In this document: piece after piece, positions 1 through 8,386 of the stretch
How positions within the stretch are numbered: position 1 is the stretch's first letter
Layout of the letters: each line of letters starts with the position of its first letter
Source of the DNA: Thiocapsa sp. UBA6158
GTDB lineage: Bacteria; Pseudomonadota; Gammaproteobacteria; Chromatiales; Chromatiaceae
Direction: 5' to 3'
NCBI RefSeq assembly: GCF_002423035.1
Contig: NZ_DIUM01000047.1
Location: forward strand, 60,931-121,257
DNA: 60,327 nucleotides
Position numbers and translations under genes: made by a program
Notes under the pieces: model-generated
What the model was told of the DNA's origin: nothing
The model's database searches: none
Seen by the model: only the letters and a program-made list of their open reading frames with translations

Positions 1-456
1 GTGATCGCCGCCAAGGCGGTGGCCTTCAAGGAGGCGCTGGAGCCGAGCTTCAAGGTCTACCAGCAGCAGGTCGTTCTGAATGCCCAAACGATGGCCGAGG
101 TCTTTCTCTCGCGCGGCTACGACGTGGTTTCGGGCGGCACGAACGATCACCTCTTCCTGGTCAGCTTCATCGAGCAGGGTCTGACGGGCAAGGACGTCGA
201 CGCCTGGTTGGGTGCGGCCAACATCACGGTCAACAAGAATGCGGTGCCCAACGATCCGCAGTCGCCCTTCGTCACCAGCGGGATCCGTGTCGGCACGCCG
301 GCCATGACCACGCGTGGCTTCGGAACCGACGAGGCGCGCGATCTGGCCGGCTGGATGTGCGATCTAATCGACGCGCGCGGCGATCAGGCGACCATCGATG
401 CGGTCAAGACCAAGGTGCTGGCGCTCTGCAAACGCTTCCCCGTCTACGAGCGTTGA
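1..456 (+). CDS. glyA: Serine hydroxymethyltransferase, C-terminal part (5' end outside window)
   Basis: Last 151 residues of the PLP enzyme that interconverts serine and glycine while charging tetrahydrofolate; cytosolic one-carbon metabolism. The fragment carries the conserved C-terminal domain, including the NAVPNDP and SPFVTSGIRVGTPA region near residues 80-100. The family is usually about 415-420 residues, so roughly the first 265 lie upstream of the window and the GTG at base 1 is an internal valine. The stop codon directly abuts the nrdR start, the common glyA-nrdR-rib gene order in Gammaproteobacteria. Confidence 0.95.
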   Translation: MIAAKAVAFKEALEPSFKVYQQQVVLNAQTMAEVFLSRGYDVVSGGTNDHLFLVSFIEQGLTGKDVDAWLGAANITVNKNAVPNDPQSPFVTSGIRVGTPAMTTRGFGTDEARDLAGWMCDLIDARGDQATIDAVKTKVLALCKRFPVYER

Positions 457-969
457 ATGCGCTGCCCCTTCTGCGGCGCCCAGGACACCAAGGTGGTGGA
501 CTCGCGTCTTTCCGGTGAGGGTGACCAGGTGCGCCGGCGGCGCAAGTGCGTCGTCTGTCACGAACGCTTCACGACCTTCGAGACGGCGGAGCTGAATCTG
601 CCGCGTGTCGTGAAGCGCGACGGCAGCCGTGCGCCCTTCGACGGGCGCAAGCTGCGCTCCGGGATGATGCGGGCGCTGGAGAAGCGGCCGGTGAGCACCG
701 ACGAGATCGACAGCGCCATGTGGCGAATCCAGCGCAAGTTGATGTCCAGCGGCGAGAGCGAGGTCCCGGCCCTGCGCATCGGCGAGCTGGTGATGGAGGA
801 GCTGCGTCAGCTCGATCAGGTCGCCTACGTGCGCTTCGCCTCGGTGTATCGCCAGTTCGAGGACGTCGCGGCCTTCCGCGAGGAAATCGAGCGCCTCGAG
901 CAGCAGCCCACGCCCGAGGTCAAGCGTCAGCAGTTGGATCTGCTCCAGGAGCTGGAGCCCAAGCCTTGA
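457..969 (+). CDS. nrdR: Transcriptional repressor NrdR
   Basis: 170-residue nucleotide-sensing repressor of ribonucleotide reductase genes. The N-terminal zinc ribbon is complete (Cys3, Cys6, Cys31, Cys34) and is followed by the ATP-cone domain from about residue 46 (LPRVVKRDGSRAPFDGRKL). Length is typical. ATG follows the glyA stop with no gap and its own stop overlaps the ribD start, so the genes are probably translationally coupled. Confidence 0.96.
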   Translation: MRCPFCGAQDTKVVDSRLSGEGDQVRRRRKCVVCHERFTTFETAELNLPRVVKRDGSRAPFDGRKLRSGMMRALEKRPVSTDEIDSAMWRIQRKLMSSGESEVPALRIGELVMEELRQLDQVAYVRFASVYRQFEDVAAFREEIERLEQQPTPEVKRQQLDLLQELEPKP

Positions 970-2147
970 CGACCGGTTCGGATGAGGCGTGGAGGGGCGG
1001 GTCGGCTCCGGGTGCCGACCATGCCTTCATGGCGCGTGCCGTTCAGCTCGCCGAGCTCGGGCGCTTCACGACCGACCCCAATCCGCGCGTCGGCTGCCTG
1101 ATCGTTCGCGACGGTCACATTGTCGGCGAGGGATGGCACCGGCGTGCCGGCGAGCCTCATGCGGAGCGCCATGCACTGATCGAGGCCGGCGAGCGTGCCC
1201 GCGGCGCCACCGCCTACGTGACGCTGGAGCCCTGCTGCCATCAAGGCCGCACGCCGCCTTGTACGGACGGTTTGCTGGAGGCCGGTGTCGCGCGTGTCGT
1301 CTGCGCCATGGTCGACCCGAATCCGCTGGTTGCGGGGCGGGGCTTGCGACTGCTCGCCGAGGCCGGGGTTGCCGTAGAGACCGGCCTACTCGAGGCCGAG
1401 GCGCGTGCCCTGAATCCCGGTTTCATCAAGCGGATGGAGCGGGGACGGCCCTATGTTCGCTGCAAGCTCGCGGCGAGCCTGGACGGGCGCACCGCGATGG
1501 CGAGCGGGGAGAGTCAATGGATCACCGGCGAGGCGGCGCGCCGCGACGTGCAGCGTCTGCGCGCCGGCAGCTCGGCGATCCTCACCGGGATCGGCACCCT
1601 GCTGGCGGATGATCCGAGCCTGAATGTCCGGCTCGATGCCGACGATCTACCCGGGCTGCGTCCCGGCGAGGCGATTCGCCAGCCCCTGCGGGTTGTCCTC
1701 GACAGCCTCTGGCGGACCCCGGCGATTGCACGCATTCTGACCCTGCCCGGGACCACACTGATCGTCGGCGCAGTCGACGACCCGGGGCGGATGGCCAAGC
1801 TGAAGGGCGCAGGTGCCGAGGTGTTTCTCTGTCCAGGGGACTCGGGGCAGGTCGACCTCGCTGCTCTCATGAGCGAGCTGGCCCGACGCGAGATCAACGA
1901 GGTGCTCTTGGAGACCGGACCCACCCTTGCCGGGGCCGCCGTCTCGGAAGGCCTGGTCGACGAGATCCTCATCTACCTGGCCCCGCACCTCATGGGCGAT
2001 GCGGGGCGCGGTCTGTTCAGCCTGCCCGGAATCGAGCGGATGCGCGATCGCATCCCGCTCGCGATCGTCGACGTGCGTGCCGTCGGCCGAGATCTGCGCA
2101 TCACGGCCCGCCCGGAGCCGACCGGCAGTGCTCGCGCACCGGGTTAA
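966..2147 (+). CDS. ribD: Bifunctional riboflavin deaminase/reductase RibD
   Basis: 393 residues. The N-terminal zinc deaminase domain shows HAERHAL and PCCHQGRTPPC, the zinc-ligand motifs of the cytidine-deaminase fold; the C-terminal half is the NADPH-dependent reductase (KLAASLDGRTA, GTLLADDPSLN). It converts the GTP cyclohydrolase II product into the ribityl-aminouracil used by RibH. I chose the TTG at 966, which overlaps the nrdR TGA, because the conserved DHAFMARA stretch lies upstream of the first ATG at 1029. The ATG at 1029 remains an alternative but would trim a conserved segment. Confidence 0.94.
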   Translation: MTTGSDEAWRGGSAPGADHAFMARAVQLAELGRFTTDPNPRVGCLIVRDGHIVGEGWHRRAGEPHAERHALIEAGERARGATAYVTLEPCCHQGRTPPCTDGLLEAGVARVVCAMVDPNPLVAGRGLRLLAEAGVAVETGLLEAEARALNPGFIKRMERGRPYVRCKLAASLDGRTAMASGESQWITGEAARRDVQRLRAGSSAILTGIGTLLADDPSLNVRLDADDLPGLRPGEAIRQPLRVVLDSLWRTPAIARILTLPGTTLIVGAVDDPGRMAKLKGAGAEVFLCPGDSGQVDLAALMSELARREINEVLLETGPTLAGAAVSEGLVDEILIYLAPHLMGDAGRGLFSLPGIERMRDRIPLAIVDVRAVGRDLRITARPEPTGSARAPG

Positions 2148-2190
2148 TCAGGCCTATCACCACTCTTCACTCACCACTCGTTACCTCACC

Positions 2191-2865
2191 ATGTTCACCG
2201 GAATCATCCAATCCATCGGCCGAATCGAGCGGCTCGAGCCGCGCGGCGGCGACGTACGCCTCTCGATCGACGCCGGGAAGCTCGATCTGGCGCTCGCCTC
2301 GCTCGGCGACAGCATCGCGGTCAACGGCGTCTGTCTGACTGCCGTGGAGCTTCATGCTCACGGTTTCGCTGCGGATGTCTCGCGCGAGACCCTCTCGCTC
2401 ACGACGCTCGGAACACTGGCGCCCGGCAGCCCGGTCAATCTGGAACCGGCACTCACCTTGGCGACCCCGCTCGGCGGGCACTTGGTCAGCGGTCATGTCG
2501 ACGGTGTCGGGCAGATCATCGAGCAGCGCGAGGATGCACGGTCTTGGCGACTGCGCATCCAGGCCCCGGCCGAGCTGGCACGCTATATCGCACCGAAGGG
2601 CTCCATCTGTGTCGACGGCACCAGCCTGACGGTCAACCAGGTGGACGGCGCGATCTTCGCGCTGAACATCGTGCCTCACACCTTGACCGAGACCATCATC
2701 GGCGGCTACCGCAGCGGCACCCGGGTCAACCTGGAGGTGGACCTGATTGCCCGCTATCTGGAACGGCTGCTGCTGGGCGATGCCGCGGCCGAGGGCGGCC
2801 CGGCGACGCCGGGCCTGACCATGGAGTTTCTCGCCCGGCATGGATTCGCGAGATCCGGCGATTGA
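2191..2865 (+). CDS. ribE: Riboflavin synthase alpha subunit
   Basis: 224 residues; dismutates two lumazine molecules to riboflavin in the cytosol. The start MFTGIIQSIGRI is the family signature, and two tandem lumazine-binding barrels can be seen (NGVCLTAV with GHLVSGHVDG in the first; VDGTSLTVN in the second). The ATG at 2191 is chosen because it begins exactly at that conserved N-terminus. Lies between ribD and ribBA in a rib operon. Confidence 0.95.
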   Translation: MFTGIIQSIGRIERLEPRGGDVRLSIDAGKLDLALASLGDSIAVNGVCLTAVELHAHGFAADVSRETLSLTTLGTLAPGSPVNLEPALTLATPLGGHLVSGHVDGVGQIIEQREDARSWRLRIQAPAELARYIAPKGSICVDGTSLTVNQVDGAIFALNIVPHTLTETIIGGYRSGTRVNLEVDLIARYLERLLLGDAAAEGGPATPGLTMEFLARHGFARSGD

Positions 2866-2880
2866 TCATCACCAGCTGTA

Positions 2881-2909
2881 GGATGGGTAGAGCGCAGCGA
2901 AACCCATCC
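2881..2909. repeat. Short REP-like palindrome
   Basis: Arms GGATGGGT and ACCCATCC enclose a loop containing AGCGCAGCGA. Short dispersed palindromes of this type are common in intergenic DNA of beta- and gammaproteobacteria. It lies between ribE and ribBA; a related palindrome is at 8191-8216. Confidence 0.6.
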
Positions 2910-2994
2910 TCCGAAGCGAGAGGGATTCGTCGACCGCTTCTCGGATCCGACTTTGTTAAACTAACGGCCTTTTCGCTCGGACGACATTTCAGTC

Positions 2995-4140
2995 ATGGGT
3001 AATCCAGGCCTCCACAGTACCGAAGAGATCATCGAGGAGCTCCGCCAGGGGCGGATGGTCGTGATCATGGATGACGAGGATCGCGAAAACGAGGGTGATC
3101 TGCTCATGGCGGCCGATCGCGTGACCCCGGAGGCCGTGAACTTCATGGCCAAGTATGGGCGCGGTCTCATCTGCCTGACCCTGAGCAAGGAGCACTGCGA
3201 GCGCCTGCGCCTGCCCATGATGGTCAGCGACAATCAGGCCGCCCATTCGACCGCCTTCACCGTCTCCATCGAGGCGGCCCGCGGCGTGACGACGGGCATC
3301 TCGGCGGCCGATCGGGCCACGACCATTCAGGCTGCGGTCGCGCCGGATGCGCAGCCGAAGGATCTGGTTCAGCCCGGACACATCTTTCCGCTCATGGCCC
3401 AACCGGGCGGGGTCTTGGTGCGGGCCGGCCATACCGAGGCCGGATGCGATCTGGCTCGGCTTGCCGGTTACAGTCCCGCCGCCGTGATCGTCGAGATCCT
3501 GAACGAGGACGGCTCGATGGCGCGCCGGCCGGATCTCGAAGCCTTCGCCGAGACCCACGGTCTGAAGATCGGCACCATTGCGGACCTCATTCACTATCGG
3601 GTGCGCCACGAGAAGGCGGTCCTGCGCGAGTGCGAGTGCGAGCTGCGTACGGATCAGGGGACCTTCCGCCTGGTGGCCTACAGGGATAGTATCGACAACG
3701 AGATCCATCTGGCCTTGACCCTGGGCGAGATCAGCCCGGAGCGTCCGACCCTGGTCCGGGTTCACCTGCAAAATACCCTGTGCGATCTCTTCGGCACGCG
3801 TCACAACGCCTGCGGTTGGCCGCTGCAGGATGTGATGCGACAGGTCGCAGCCGAGGGCGAGGGCGTGATCGTGGTGCTGCGCAACCGCGACAGCGCCGCC
3901 GATCTGCTGGCGCGTTTGAAGGACTTTCAGCTCCACGACGAGGACGACGTGGTCCCGGCCCGCCGCCAGGATCGCAACGCCCTGCGGACCTACGGGATCG
4001 GTGCCCAGATCCTCTCGGATATCGGCGTGCGCAAGATGCGGGTCATGAGCGCGCCCAAGGCAATGCATGCGATCTCGGGCTTCGATCTGGAGGTCGTCGA
4101 GTACACCGGCGGTAAGACGGCGAGCGGTCCGTCGAGCTGA
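2995..4140 (+). CDS. ribB: DHBP synthase RibB with degenerate GTP cyclohydrolase II-like C-terminal domain
   Basis: 381 residues. The N-terminal ~205 residues are 3,4-dihydroxy-2-butanone-4-phosphate synthase, with the acidic DDEDRENEGDL loop and HTEAGCDLARL, making the four-carbon unit for lumazine. The C-terminal half aligns with GTP cyclohydrolase II but the zinc-binding Cys-x10-Cys-x-Cys pattern is not intact: the region reads NTLCDLFGTRHNACGWPL, and the usual QEGRGIGL loop is replaced. GTP cyclohydrolase activity is therefore unlikely, and a separate RibA should exist elsewhere. Often annotated ribBA or ribBX. Confidence 0.92.
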   Translation: MGNPGLHSTEEIIEELRQGRMVVIMDDEDRENEGDLLMAADRVTPEAVNFMAKYGRGLICLTLSKEHCERLRLPMMVSDNQAAHSTAFTVSIEAARGVTTGISAADRATTIQAAVAPDAQPKDLVQPGHIFPLMAQPGGVLVRAGHTEAGCDLARLAGYSPAAVIVEILNEDGSMARRPDLEAFAETHGLKIGTIADLIHYRVRHEKAVLRECECELRTDQGTFRLVAYRDSIDNEIHLALTLGEISPERPTLVRVHLQNTLCDLFGTRHNACGWPLQDVMRQVAAEGEGVIVVLRNRDSAADLLARLKDFQLHDEDDVVPARRQDRNALRTYGIGAQILSDIGVRKMRVMSAPKAMHAISGFDLEVVEYTGGKTASGPSS

Positions 4141-4169
4141 GCCTCGGCGAATGCCGAGACGCAGAGCGA

Positions 4170-4300
4170 GAACCGCAAAGGCGCAGAGGACGCAAAGGAT
4201 GACGAGGTGGCGATGCACGATTCGCCGACACCTTGTTGAAAAGACCAGCTTCAAAGACTTCGGTTTGAAACCCTTCGCGCCCTGTGCGCCTTTGCGGTTC
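4170..4300. repeat. 131-bp inverted-repeat (MITE-like) element between ribBA and ribH
   Basis: Two 30-base arms (4170-4199 and 4271-4300) are nearly perfect inverted copies of a sequence beginning GAACCGCAAAGGCGCA, separated by a 71-base centre with no coding content. It fills most of the ribB-ribH gap. Confidence 0.6.
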
Positions 4301-4320
4301 GAATCGAGACGAGCCAATCC

Positions 4321-4791
4321 ATGAGTATCAAGACGATCGAGGGCGCCATGCGCGCCGACAATGCGCGCTTCTGCCTGGTGGTGTCGCGCTGGAACAGTTT
4401 CGTGGTCGAGGCGCTGGAGAAAGGCGCCATCGACACCCTCAAGCGTCATGGCGCGACGGATGACGCGCTGACGATCGTGCGCGTGCCCGGCGCCTTCGAG
4501 ATGCCGGTGACCATCGAGCGCATCGCCGCCAAGGGCGGCTTCGACGCCATCCTGGCGCTGGGTGCGGTGATCCGCGGCGGCACGCCGCACTTCGAATACG
4601 TCGCCGGTGAGTGCGTCAAGGGCATGGCCCAGGTCAGCCTCAAATACGCCATCCCGGTCGCCTTCGGCGTGCTGACAGTGGACACCATCGAGCAGGCGAT
4701 CGAGCGCGCCGGCACCAAGGCCGGCAACAAGGGTGCAGAGGCGGCCATGTCCGCCATCGAGATGGTCGACCTCTTGCGGCAGCTCGATTGA
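4321..4791 (+). CDS. ribH: 6,7-dimethyl-8-ribityllumazine synthase
   Basis: 156 residues; condenses the RibD/phosphatase product with DHBP to give lumazine and forms an icosahedral or pentameric cytosolic shell. Family motifs: SRWNSFVVEALEKGA, RVPGAFEMP, and GAVIRGGTPHFEYV with the catalytic His. Its TGA overlaps the nusB ATG (ATGA), a very common ribH-nusB arrangement. Confidence 0.96.
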   Translation: MSIKTIEGAMRADNARFCLVVSRWNSFVVEALEKGAIDTLKRHGATDDALTIVRVPGAFEMPVTIERIAAKGGFDAILALGAVIRGGTPHFEYVAGECVKGMAQVSLKYAIPVAFGVLTVDTIEQAIERAGTKAGNKGAEAAMSAIEMVDLLRQLD

Positions 4792-5288
4792 TGACGATCA
4801 ACCCGCGCAGTCAGTCACGCCGCTATGCCGCCTTGGCGCTCTATCAATGGCGGCTGACCGGCGAAGACCCGATGGAGATCAAACGCCATCTCCTCGATGA
4901 CCCCGAGTGGCTCGATGCGGTCGCCGGCTCGCTGAACGGGGTCGAGGACGACGACGCACCGCCGGATGCCAAGGAGCGGTTCAACTTCAACATGGAGCTT
5001 TTGGATCAACTGCTTACGGGCGTTCCGGTCCATGTGACCGAGATCGATGCGCAGCTCGACCGAGTCCTCGATCGACCGATCAGCCAGGTCGATCCGGTGG
5101 AGCTCGCGATCCTGCGTCTGGGTGCGTTCGAGATCCTCTTCTCCGACTCCATTCCGGATCGCGTCGCCATCAACGAGGCAGTCGAGTTGACCAAGCTGCT
5201 CGGTGCCCACGAGGGGCACAAGTATGTCAACGGCGTGCTCGACAAGGTCGCGCGCACCCATGCGGCGGCGTCGGGTCGGCCGGTTTAG
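4791..5288 (+). CDS. nusB: Transcription antitermination factor NusB
   Basis: 165 residues; RNA-binding partner of NusE (S10) in rRNA antitermination. Shows the N-terminal RRYAALALYQW helix and the C-terminal VAINEAVELTKLLGAHEGHKYVNGVLD block. The ATG at 4791 overlaps the ribH stop and is preferred over an upstream start inside ribH. Confidence 0.95.
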   Translation: MTINPRSQSRRYAALALYQWRLTGEDPMEIKRHLLDDPEWLDAVAGSLNGVEDDDAPPDAKERFNFNMELLDQLLTGVPVHVTEIDAQLDRVLDRPISQVDPVELAILRLGAFEILFSDSIPDRVAINEAVELTKLLGAHEGHKYVNGVLDKVARTHAAASGRPV

Positions 5289-5401
5289 GCGCGTGGACGG
5301 ACAGGGAGATTCAGGACGGAGGTCCGGATTGCACGGTGCTCCGGCGTTGGGTCGAGGCATCTCGGTTTGCGCCGCGCCGACCCGACCGACGGATACTGAC
5401 G

Positions 5402-6376
5402 ATGTCTGAAGGATCGCGATCCGAGTTCGACCTGATCGGTCGCTTCTTCGCCGCTCTCGGCACGCCGCGTGCCGATGTCCTGCTCGGCGTCGGTGACGAT
5501 TGTGCCTTGCTTGAGGTCCCTGCCGGCCTGAGCCTGGCGGTCAGCATCGACACACTGGTTGCCGGGACCCACTTCTTTCACGACTGCGATGCCGAGGCCC
5601 TCGGACACAAGTCGCTGGCTGTCGGGCTCAGCGATCTGGCCGCGATGGGCGCCGCGCCCGCTTGGGCGACCCTGGCCTTGACCCTGCCCGAGCGCGACGA
5701 CGACTGGCTCGCCGCATTCGCGCGCGGCTTCGGTGACTTGGCCCGAACCTACGGGGTGCGTTTGGTCGGCGGCGATACCACGCGCGGTCCATTGAGCGTG
5801 ACCGTGCAGGTCCATGGGCTGGTGCGCCCCGCAGCGGCGGTGCGTCGCGACGGCGCCCGCCCCGGCGACCTCGTCTGGGTGAGCGGGACGCTTGGCGATG
5901 CCGGGCTCGTGCTCCGGCTCTTGCGCGAGGGCGGTTCCGTCGATCCGGCATTGCGTGCGCGACTGGAACGCCCGGAGCCGCGCGTCGCGCTCGGGTCCGC
6001 TTTGCGCGGGATCGCCACGGCCATGATCGATCTCTCGGACGGTCTGGCCGGGGACCTCGGTCACATCCTTGCGGCATCCTGTGTCGGTGCCGAGATCGAC
6101 CTCGCGGCCTTGCCCCTGTCTCCCGCCGTGGCAAGCCGGATCGCATCCGAGGGTAATTGGTCGCTGCCGCTGTCGAGCGGAGACGACTACGAGCTGTGTT
6201 TCTGCGCGCCGCCCGAGCAGGCAGCCCTGATCGCATCGATGGCGGCGGGGTTCGGCTGTTCGCTGAGCGCCGTCGGGCACATTCGTGCGGAACCCGGGTT
6301 GAACCTGAAGGGGGCGGACGGTTCCCCGACGCGCCTTTCGAGTGCCGGTTATGACCATTTCTCGAGCAACACCTGA
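5402..6376 (+). CDS. thiL: Thiamine-monophosphate kinase
   Basis: 324 residues; makes thiamine diphosphate from the monophosphate with ATP. Shows the PurM-like fold motifs: GVGDDCALL (Mg/ATP-binding acidic pair), SIDTLVAGTHF and LVGGDTTRG. The starting MSEGSRSEFDLIGRFF is typical. A 113-base gap separates it from nusB, and its 3' end overlaps pgpA. Confidence 0.95.
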   Translation: MSEGSRSEFDLIGRFFAALGTPRADVLLGVGDDCALLEVPAGLSLAVSIDTLVAGTHFFHDCDAEALGHKSLAVGLSDLAAMGAAPAWATLALTLPERDDDWLAAFARGFGDLARTYGVRLVGGDTTRGPLSVTVQVHGLVRPAAAVRRDGARPGDLVWVSGTLGDAGLVLRLLREGGSVDPALRARLERPEPRVALGSALRGIATAMIDLSDGLAGDLGHILAASCVGAEIDLAALPLSPAVASRIASEGNWSLPLSSGDDYELCFCAPPEQAALIASMAAGFGCSLSAVGHIRAEPGLNLKGADGSPTRLSSAGYDHFSSNT

Positions 6377-6881
6377 CGGCGTGCACGCAAATAGCCTCAA
6401 GTCCAGCTTCAAGTCCGGTTTCAATCCGCGACGGATCCATCATTGGATCGCCTTCGGTTTCGGCTCCGGATTGGCACCGCGCGCGCCGGGAACAGTCGGC
6501 ACGCTCGCGGCGATTCCGCTCTATCTGCTGCTTAGCCCTTTGGCCTGGCCCTTCTATGTCGGTTTGCTGGTCCTCTTCACGCTCGTCGGGATCTGGGTCT
6601 GCGAGCGCACCGCACGTGATCTGGACTCCAAAGACCCCTCGGCGATCGTCTGGGACGAGTGGGTTGGTTTTCTCCTGACCATGGTCGCTGCACCGGCCGG
6701 ATGGCTCTGGATCCTCGCCGGCTTTGTCCTCTTCCGGTTCTTCGATATCTGGAAGCCCTGGCCAGTGCGCGTGGTGGACCGGAAGGTGCCCGGCGGCCTC
6801 GGGATCATGCTCGACGACCTCATCGCCGGGGCGATGGCCGCCATACTCCTCGCCCTTGCCGCATTGTGGATGCCGATCTGA
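6351..6881 (+). CDS. pgpA: Phosphatidylglycerophosphatase A
   Basis: About 176 residues; inner-membrane phosphatase of phosphatidylglycerol synthesis. Motifs GTVGTLAAIP, WDEWVGF, RFFDIWKPWP and DDLIAG, with four hydrophobic segments, identify the family. It overlaps thiL by 26 bases. The start is the ATG at 6351; a GTG at 6342 in the same frame is possible, and neither has a clear ribosome-binding site. Confidence 0.93.
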   Translation: MTISRATPDGVHANSLKSSFKSGFNPRRIHHWIAFGFGSGLAPRAPGTVGTLAAIPLYLLLSPLAWPFYVGLLVLFTLVGIWVCERTARDLDSKDPSAIVWDEWVGFLLTMVAAPAGWLWILAGFVLFRFFDIWKPWPVRVVDRKVPGGLGIMLDDLIAGAMAAILLALAALWMPI

Positions 6882-6908
6882 GACTCTCGTTTCGAGTTTT
6901 TCGAGTCC

Positions 6909-6994
6909 TAAACCGCGGCGGCGCCGACGCTGCCGGGTTTCACCCGAGGCCCAACGCACCCGAGGAGATCACAAAGGACGCCAGCCGCGGTTTA
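6909..6994. repeat. 86-bp palindromic-ended element, copy 1
   Basis: Begins TAAACCGCG and ends CGCGGTTTA. It lies between the convergent pgpA and usp genes. The right end supplies the TAA stop codon of the minus-strand usp gene (6992-6994). Confidence 0.75.
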
Positions 6995-7462
6995 GCCGGC
7001 CTCCTCGATCTTCACGCACAACACGTCGCAGGTCGGGTTGCGCAGAACGGAGCGCGCCGTGGAGCCGAAAAGTCCCAGGAACCCGTGCCGTCCACGGCTG
7101 CCGATGACGACGAGGTCGATATCGAGCTCGCCGGCAACCTCGTCGATCGTGCGCCCGGTCGGACCGACACGGACCAAGCGATCGGCGATCGGCACATCCA
7201 GGCGTTCACCCAAGACGTCGAGCTCGCGCCGAGCGATCGCCAGCAGCTCTTCCTCCAGATCCAGGTTCTCCGGGACGGCGACGTCGCCCGCATAACCGAC
7301 CGGCATATATTCCATCGTCGGCGGGACGTGCTCGACGACATGCAGCAGAAAAAGACGTGCACCGAGCAATGTCTTGAGCCGCCGCGCGCGTGCGACGACC
7401 GGCTCGCTTTCCTTCTCGAAATCCACCGCGAGCAACAGGCGTTGATAGTCGTGGGTGTCCAT
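6992..7462 (-). CDS. Universal stress protein, UspA family
   Basis: 156 residues, single Usp domain. The start MDTHDYQRLLLAVDFEKES and the C-terminal VVIGSRGRHGFLGLFGSTA match the nucleotide-binding signature, with one residue fewer than usual between the second and third glycine. Probably a cytosolic ATP-binding stress protein. Flanked on both sides by 86-bp palindromic elements, the downstream one providing the stop codon. Confidence 0.93.
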   Translation of the reverse strand: MDTHDYQRLLLAVDFEKESEPVVARARRLKTLLGARLFLLHVVEHVPPTMEYMPVGYAGDVAVPENLDLEEELLAIARRELDVLGERLDVPIADRLVRVGPTGRTIDEVAGELDIDLVVIGSRGRHGFLGLFGSTARSVLRNPTCDVLCVKIEEAG

Positions 7463-7484
7463 CGCAAACCTCGCTGGCTGTAGC

Positions 7485-7570
7485 TAAACCGCGTCCCGGA
7501 ACGACATGAGGCGGCACAGCATTCGGCCGGCTCGGCACGCATACGGGGGCGTCGAAGTCGACGCGGTTTA
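7485..7570. repeat. 86-bp palindromic-ended element, copy 2
   Basis: Ends TAAACCGCG and CGCGGTTTA, same length as copy 1. It sits just upstream of the usp start codon, so any usp promoter must lie in or beyond it. Confidence 0.75.
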
Positions 7571-7588
7571 GGTGATTGAGGATCCTCT

Positions 7589-7674
7589 TCTAGTGTAATC
7601 GGCTTTCGAGATGTCACCAGCTCGCTGGCCTCGCTCTCGCACGAGACTTCGCGGATCATACCGGGCGCGGTTTA
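7589..7674. repeat. 86-bp palindromic-ended element, copy 3 (left end degenerate)
   Basis: Only the right end (ATACCGGGCGCGGTTTA) is well preserved; the left end inferred from the family length is decayed. The right end supplies the TAA stop of the minus-strand HNH gene. Confidence 0.5.
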
Positions 7675-8088
7675 GCCGTCTTTCTTCAGCAGATCGGCCA
7701 GTCCTTCGAAGGGGTTGTGTGTCGTCTGTTTGCCGGCCACGCCAGGCTTGGCAACCCGACCGCCGGCCAGCGCGGCAAGGTGCTCCTCGTACTTCTGGTG
7801 CTCGTTGTCGTGGCAGTAAACGCAGAGCAGCTCCCAGTTGCTGCCGTCGGGCGGGTTGTTGTCGTGGTTCATGTCCTTGTGGTGGACGGTGAGCTCGCGC
7901 AAGTTCTCGCGGGTGAAGGTGCGTGCGCACCGCCCGCAGACCCAGTCGTAGAGTTTCAGTGCCTGCTCGCGATAGCCGGCGGCGCGCTCGTCGCTGGCCT
8001 TGCGGGCGTCGGCGACCACGCGGTCGAGCTTGGTGCTGTCGATGGGTTTGCCGGTCTTGGCGTGACGCGGACTGCTGCTCGAGGTCAT
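7672..8088 (-). CDS. yajD: HNH nuclease-like protein, YajD family
   Basis: 138 residues. The core GYREQALKLYDWVCGRCARTF, LRELTVHHKDMNHDNNP, DGSNWELLCVYCHDNEH and C-terminal NPFEGLADLL follow the Escherichia coli YajD pattern closely, with the CxxC pairs that hold the zinc and the HH of the HNH motif. The biological role of YajD is not established. ATG at 8088 is chosen because of the GAGGA-type site upstream; the open frame continues farther without similarity. The stop codon lies in the flanking repeat. Confidence 0.88.
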   Translation of the reverse strand: MTSSSSPRHAKTGKPIDSTKLDRVVADARKASDERAAGYREQALKLYDWVCGRCARTFTRENLRELTVHHKDMNHDNNPPDGSNWELLCVYCHDNEHQKYEEHLAALAGGRVAKPGVAGKQTTHNPFEGLADLLKKDG

Positions 8089-8190
8089 CGAGGTGTCCTC
8101 TTGTGGATTGACGATGCCGGTAATCTTAGCCGGTCTTGCCGTTTCCATCATGGCAATGGCTCCGAGACGAGACGACGTTGCGCGGGGGAT

Positions 8191-8220
8191 GTCGGATGAC
8201 GCTGCGCTAATCCGACCTAC
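8191..8220. repeat. Short REP-like palindrome
   Basis: GTCGGAT and ATCCGAC arms surround GACGCTGCGCTA, the widespread short palindrome type also represented at 2881. It sits in the about 300-base gap between the YajD-like gene and the DUF2939 gene, where nothing else convincing was seen. Confidence 0.55.
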
Positions 8221-8386
8221 GCGTTTGCGCTCCGATGTGTCCGTAAGCGCGGCCCAGCCCCTGTGGGGCGGGGTGTACGGGCTCACCGTTCTGGCGTTGA
8301 CGGAAAACTTGCGATCGGCGTTGACACCCCGGCGGAGTTCTGGTCGCAAGAGCTGATCGGGCGGTGTCCGGATGGCTTTTCCCGAC

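Noticed and set aside
2866..2994. FMN riboswitch before ribBA
   Set aside because: None of the conserved RFN-element blocks can be seen; the gap holds a REP-like palindrome instead.
8093..8356. 87-residue open frame on the plus strand between the YajD-like and DUF2939 genes
   Set aside because: It runs through a REP-like palindrome and shows no domain, no convincing ribosome-binding site and no codon pattern of its own.
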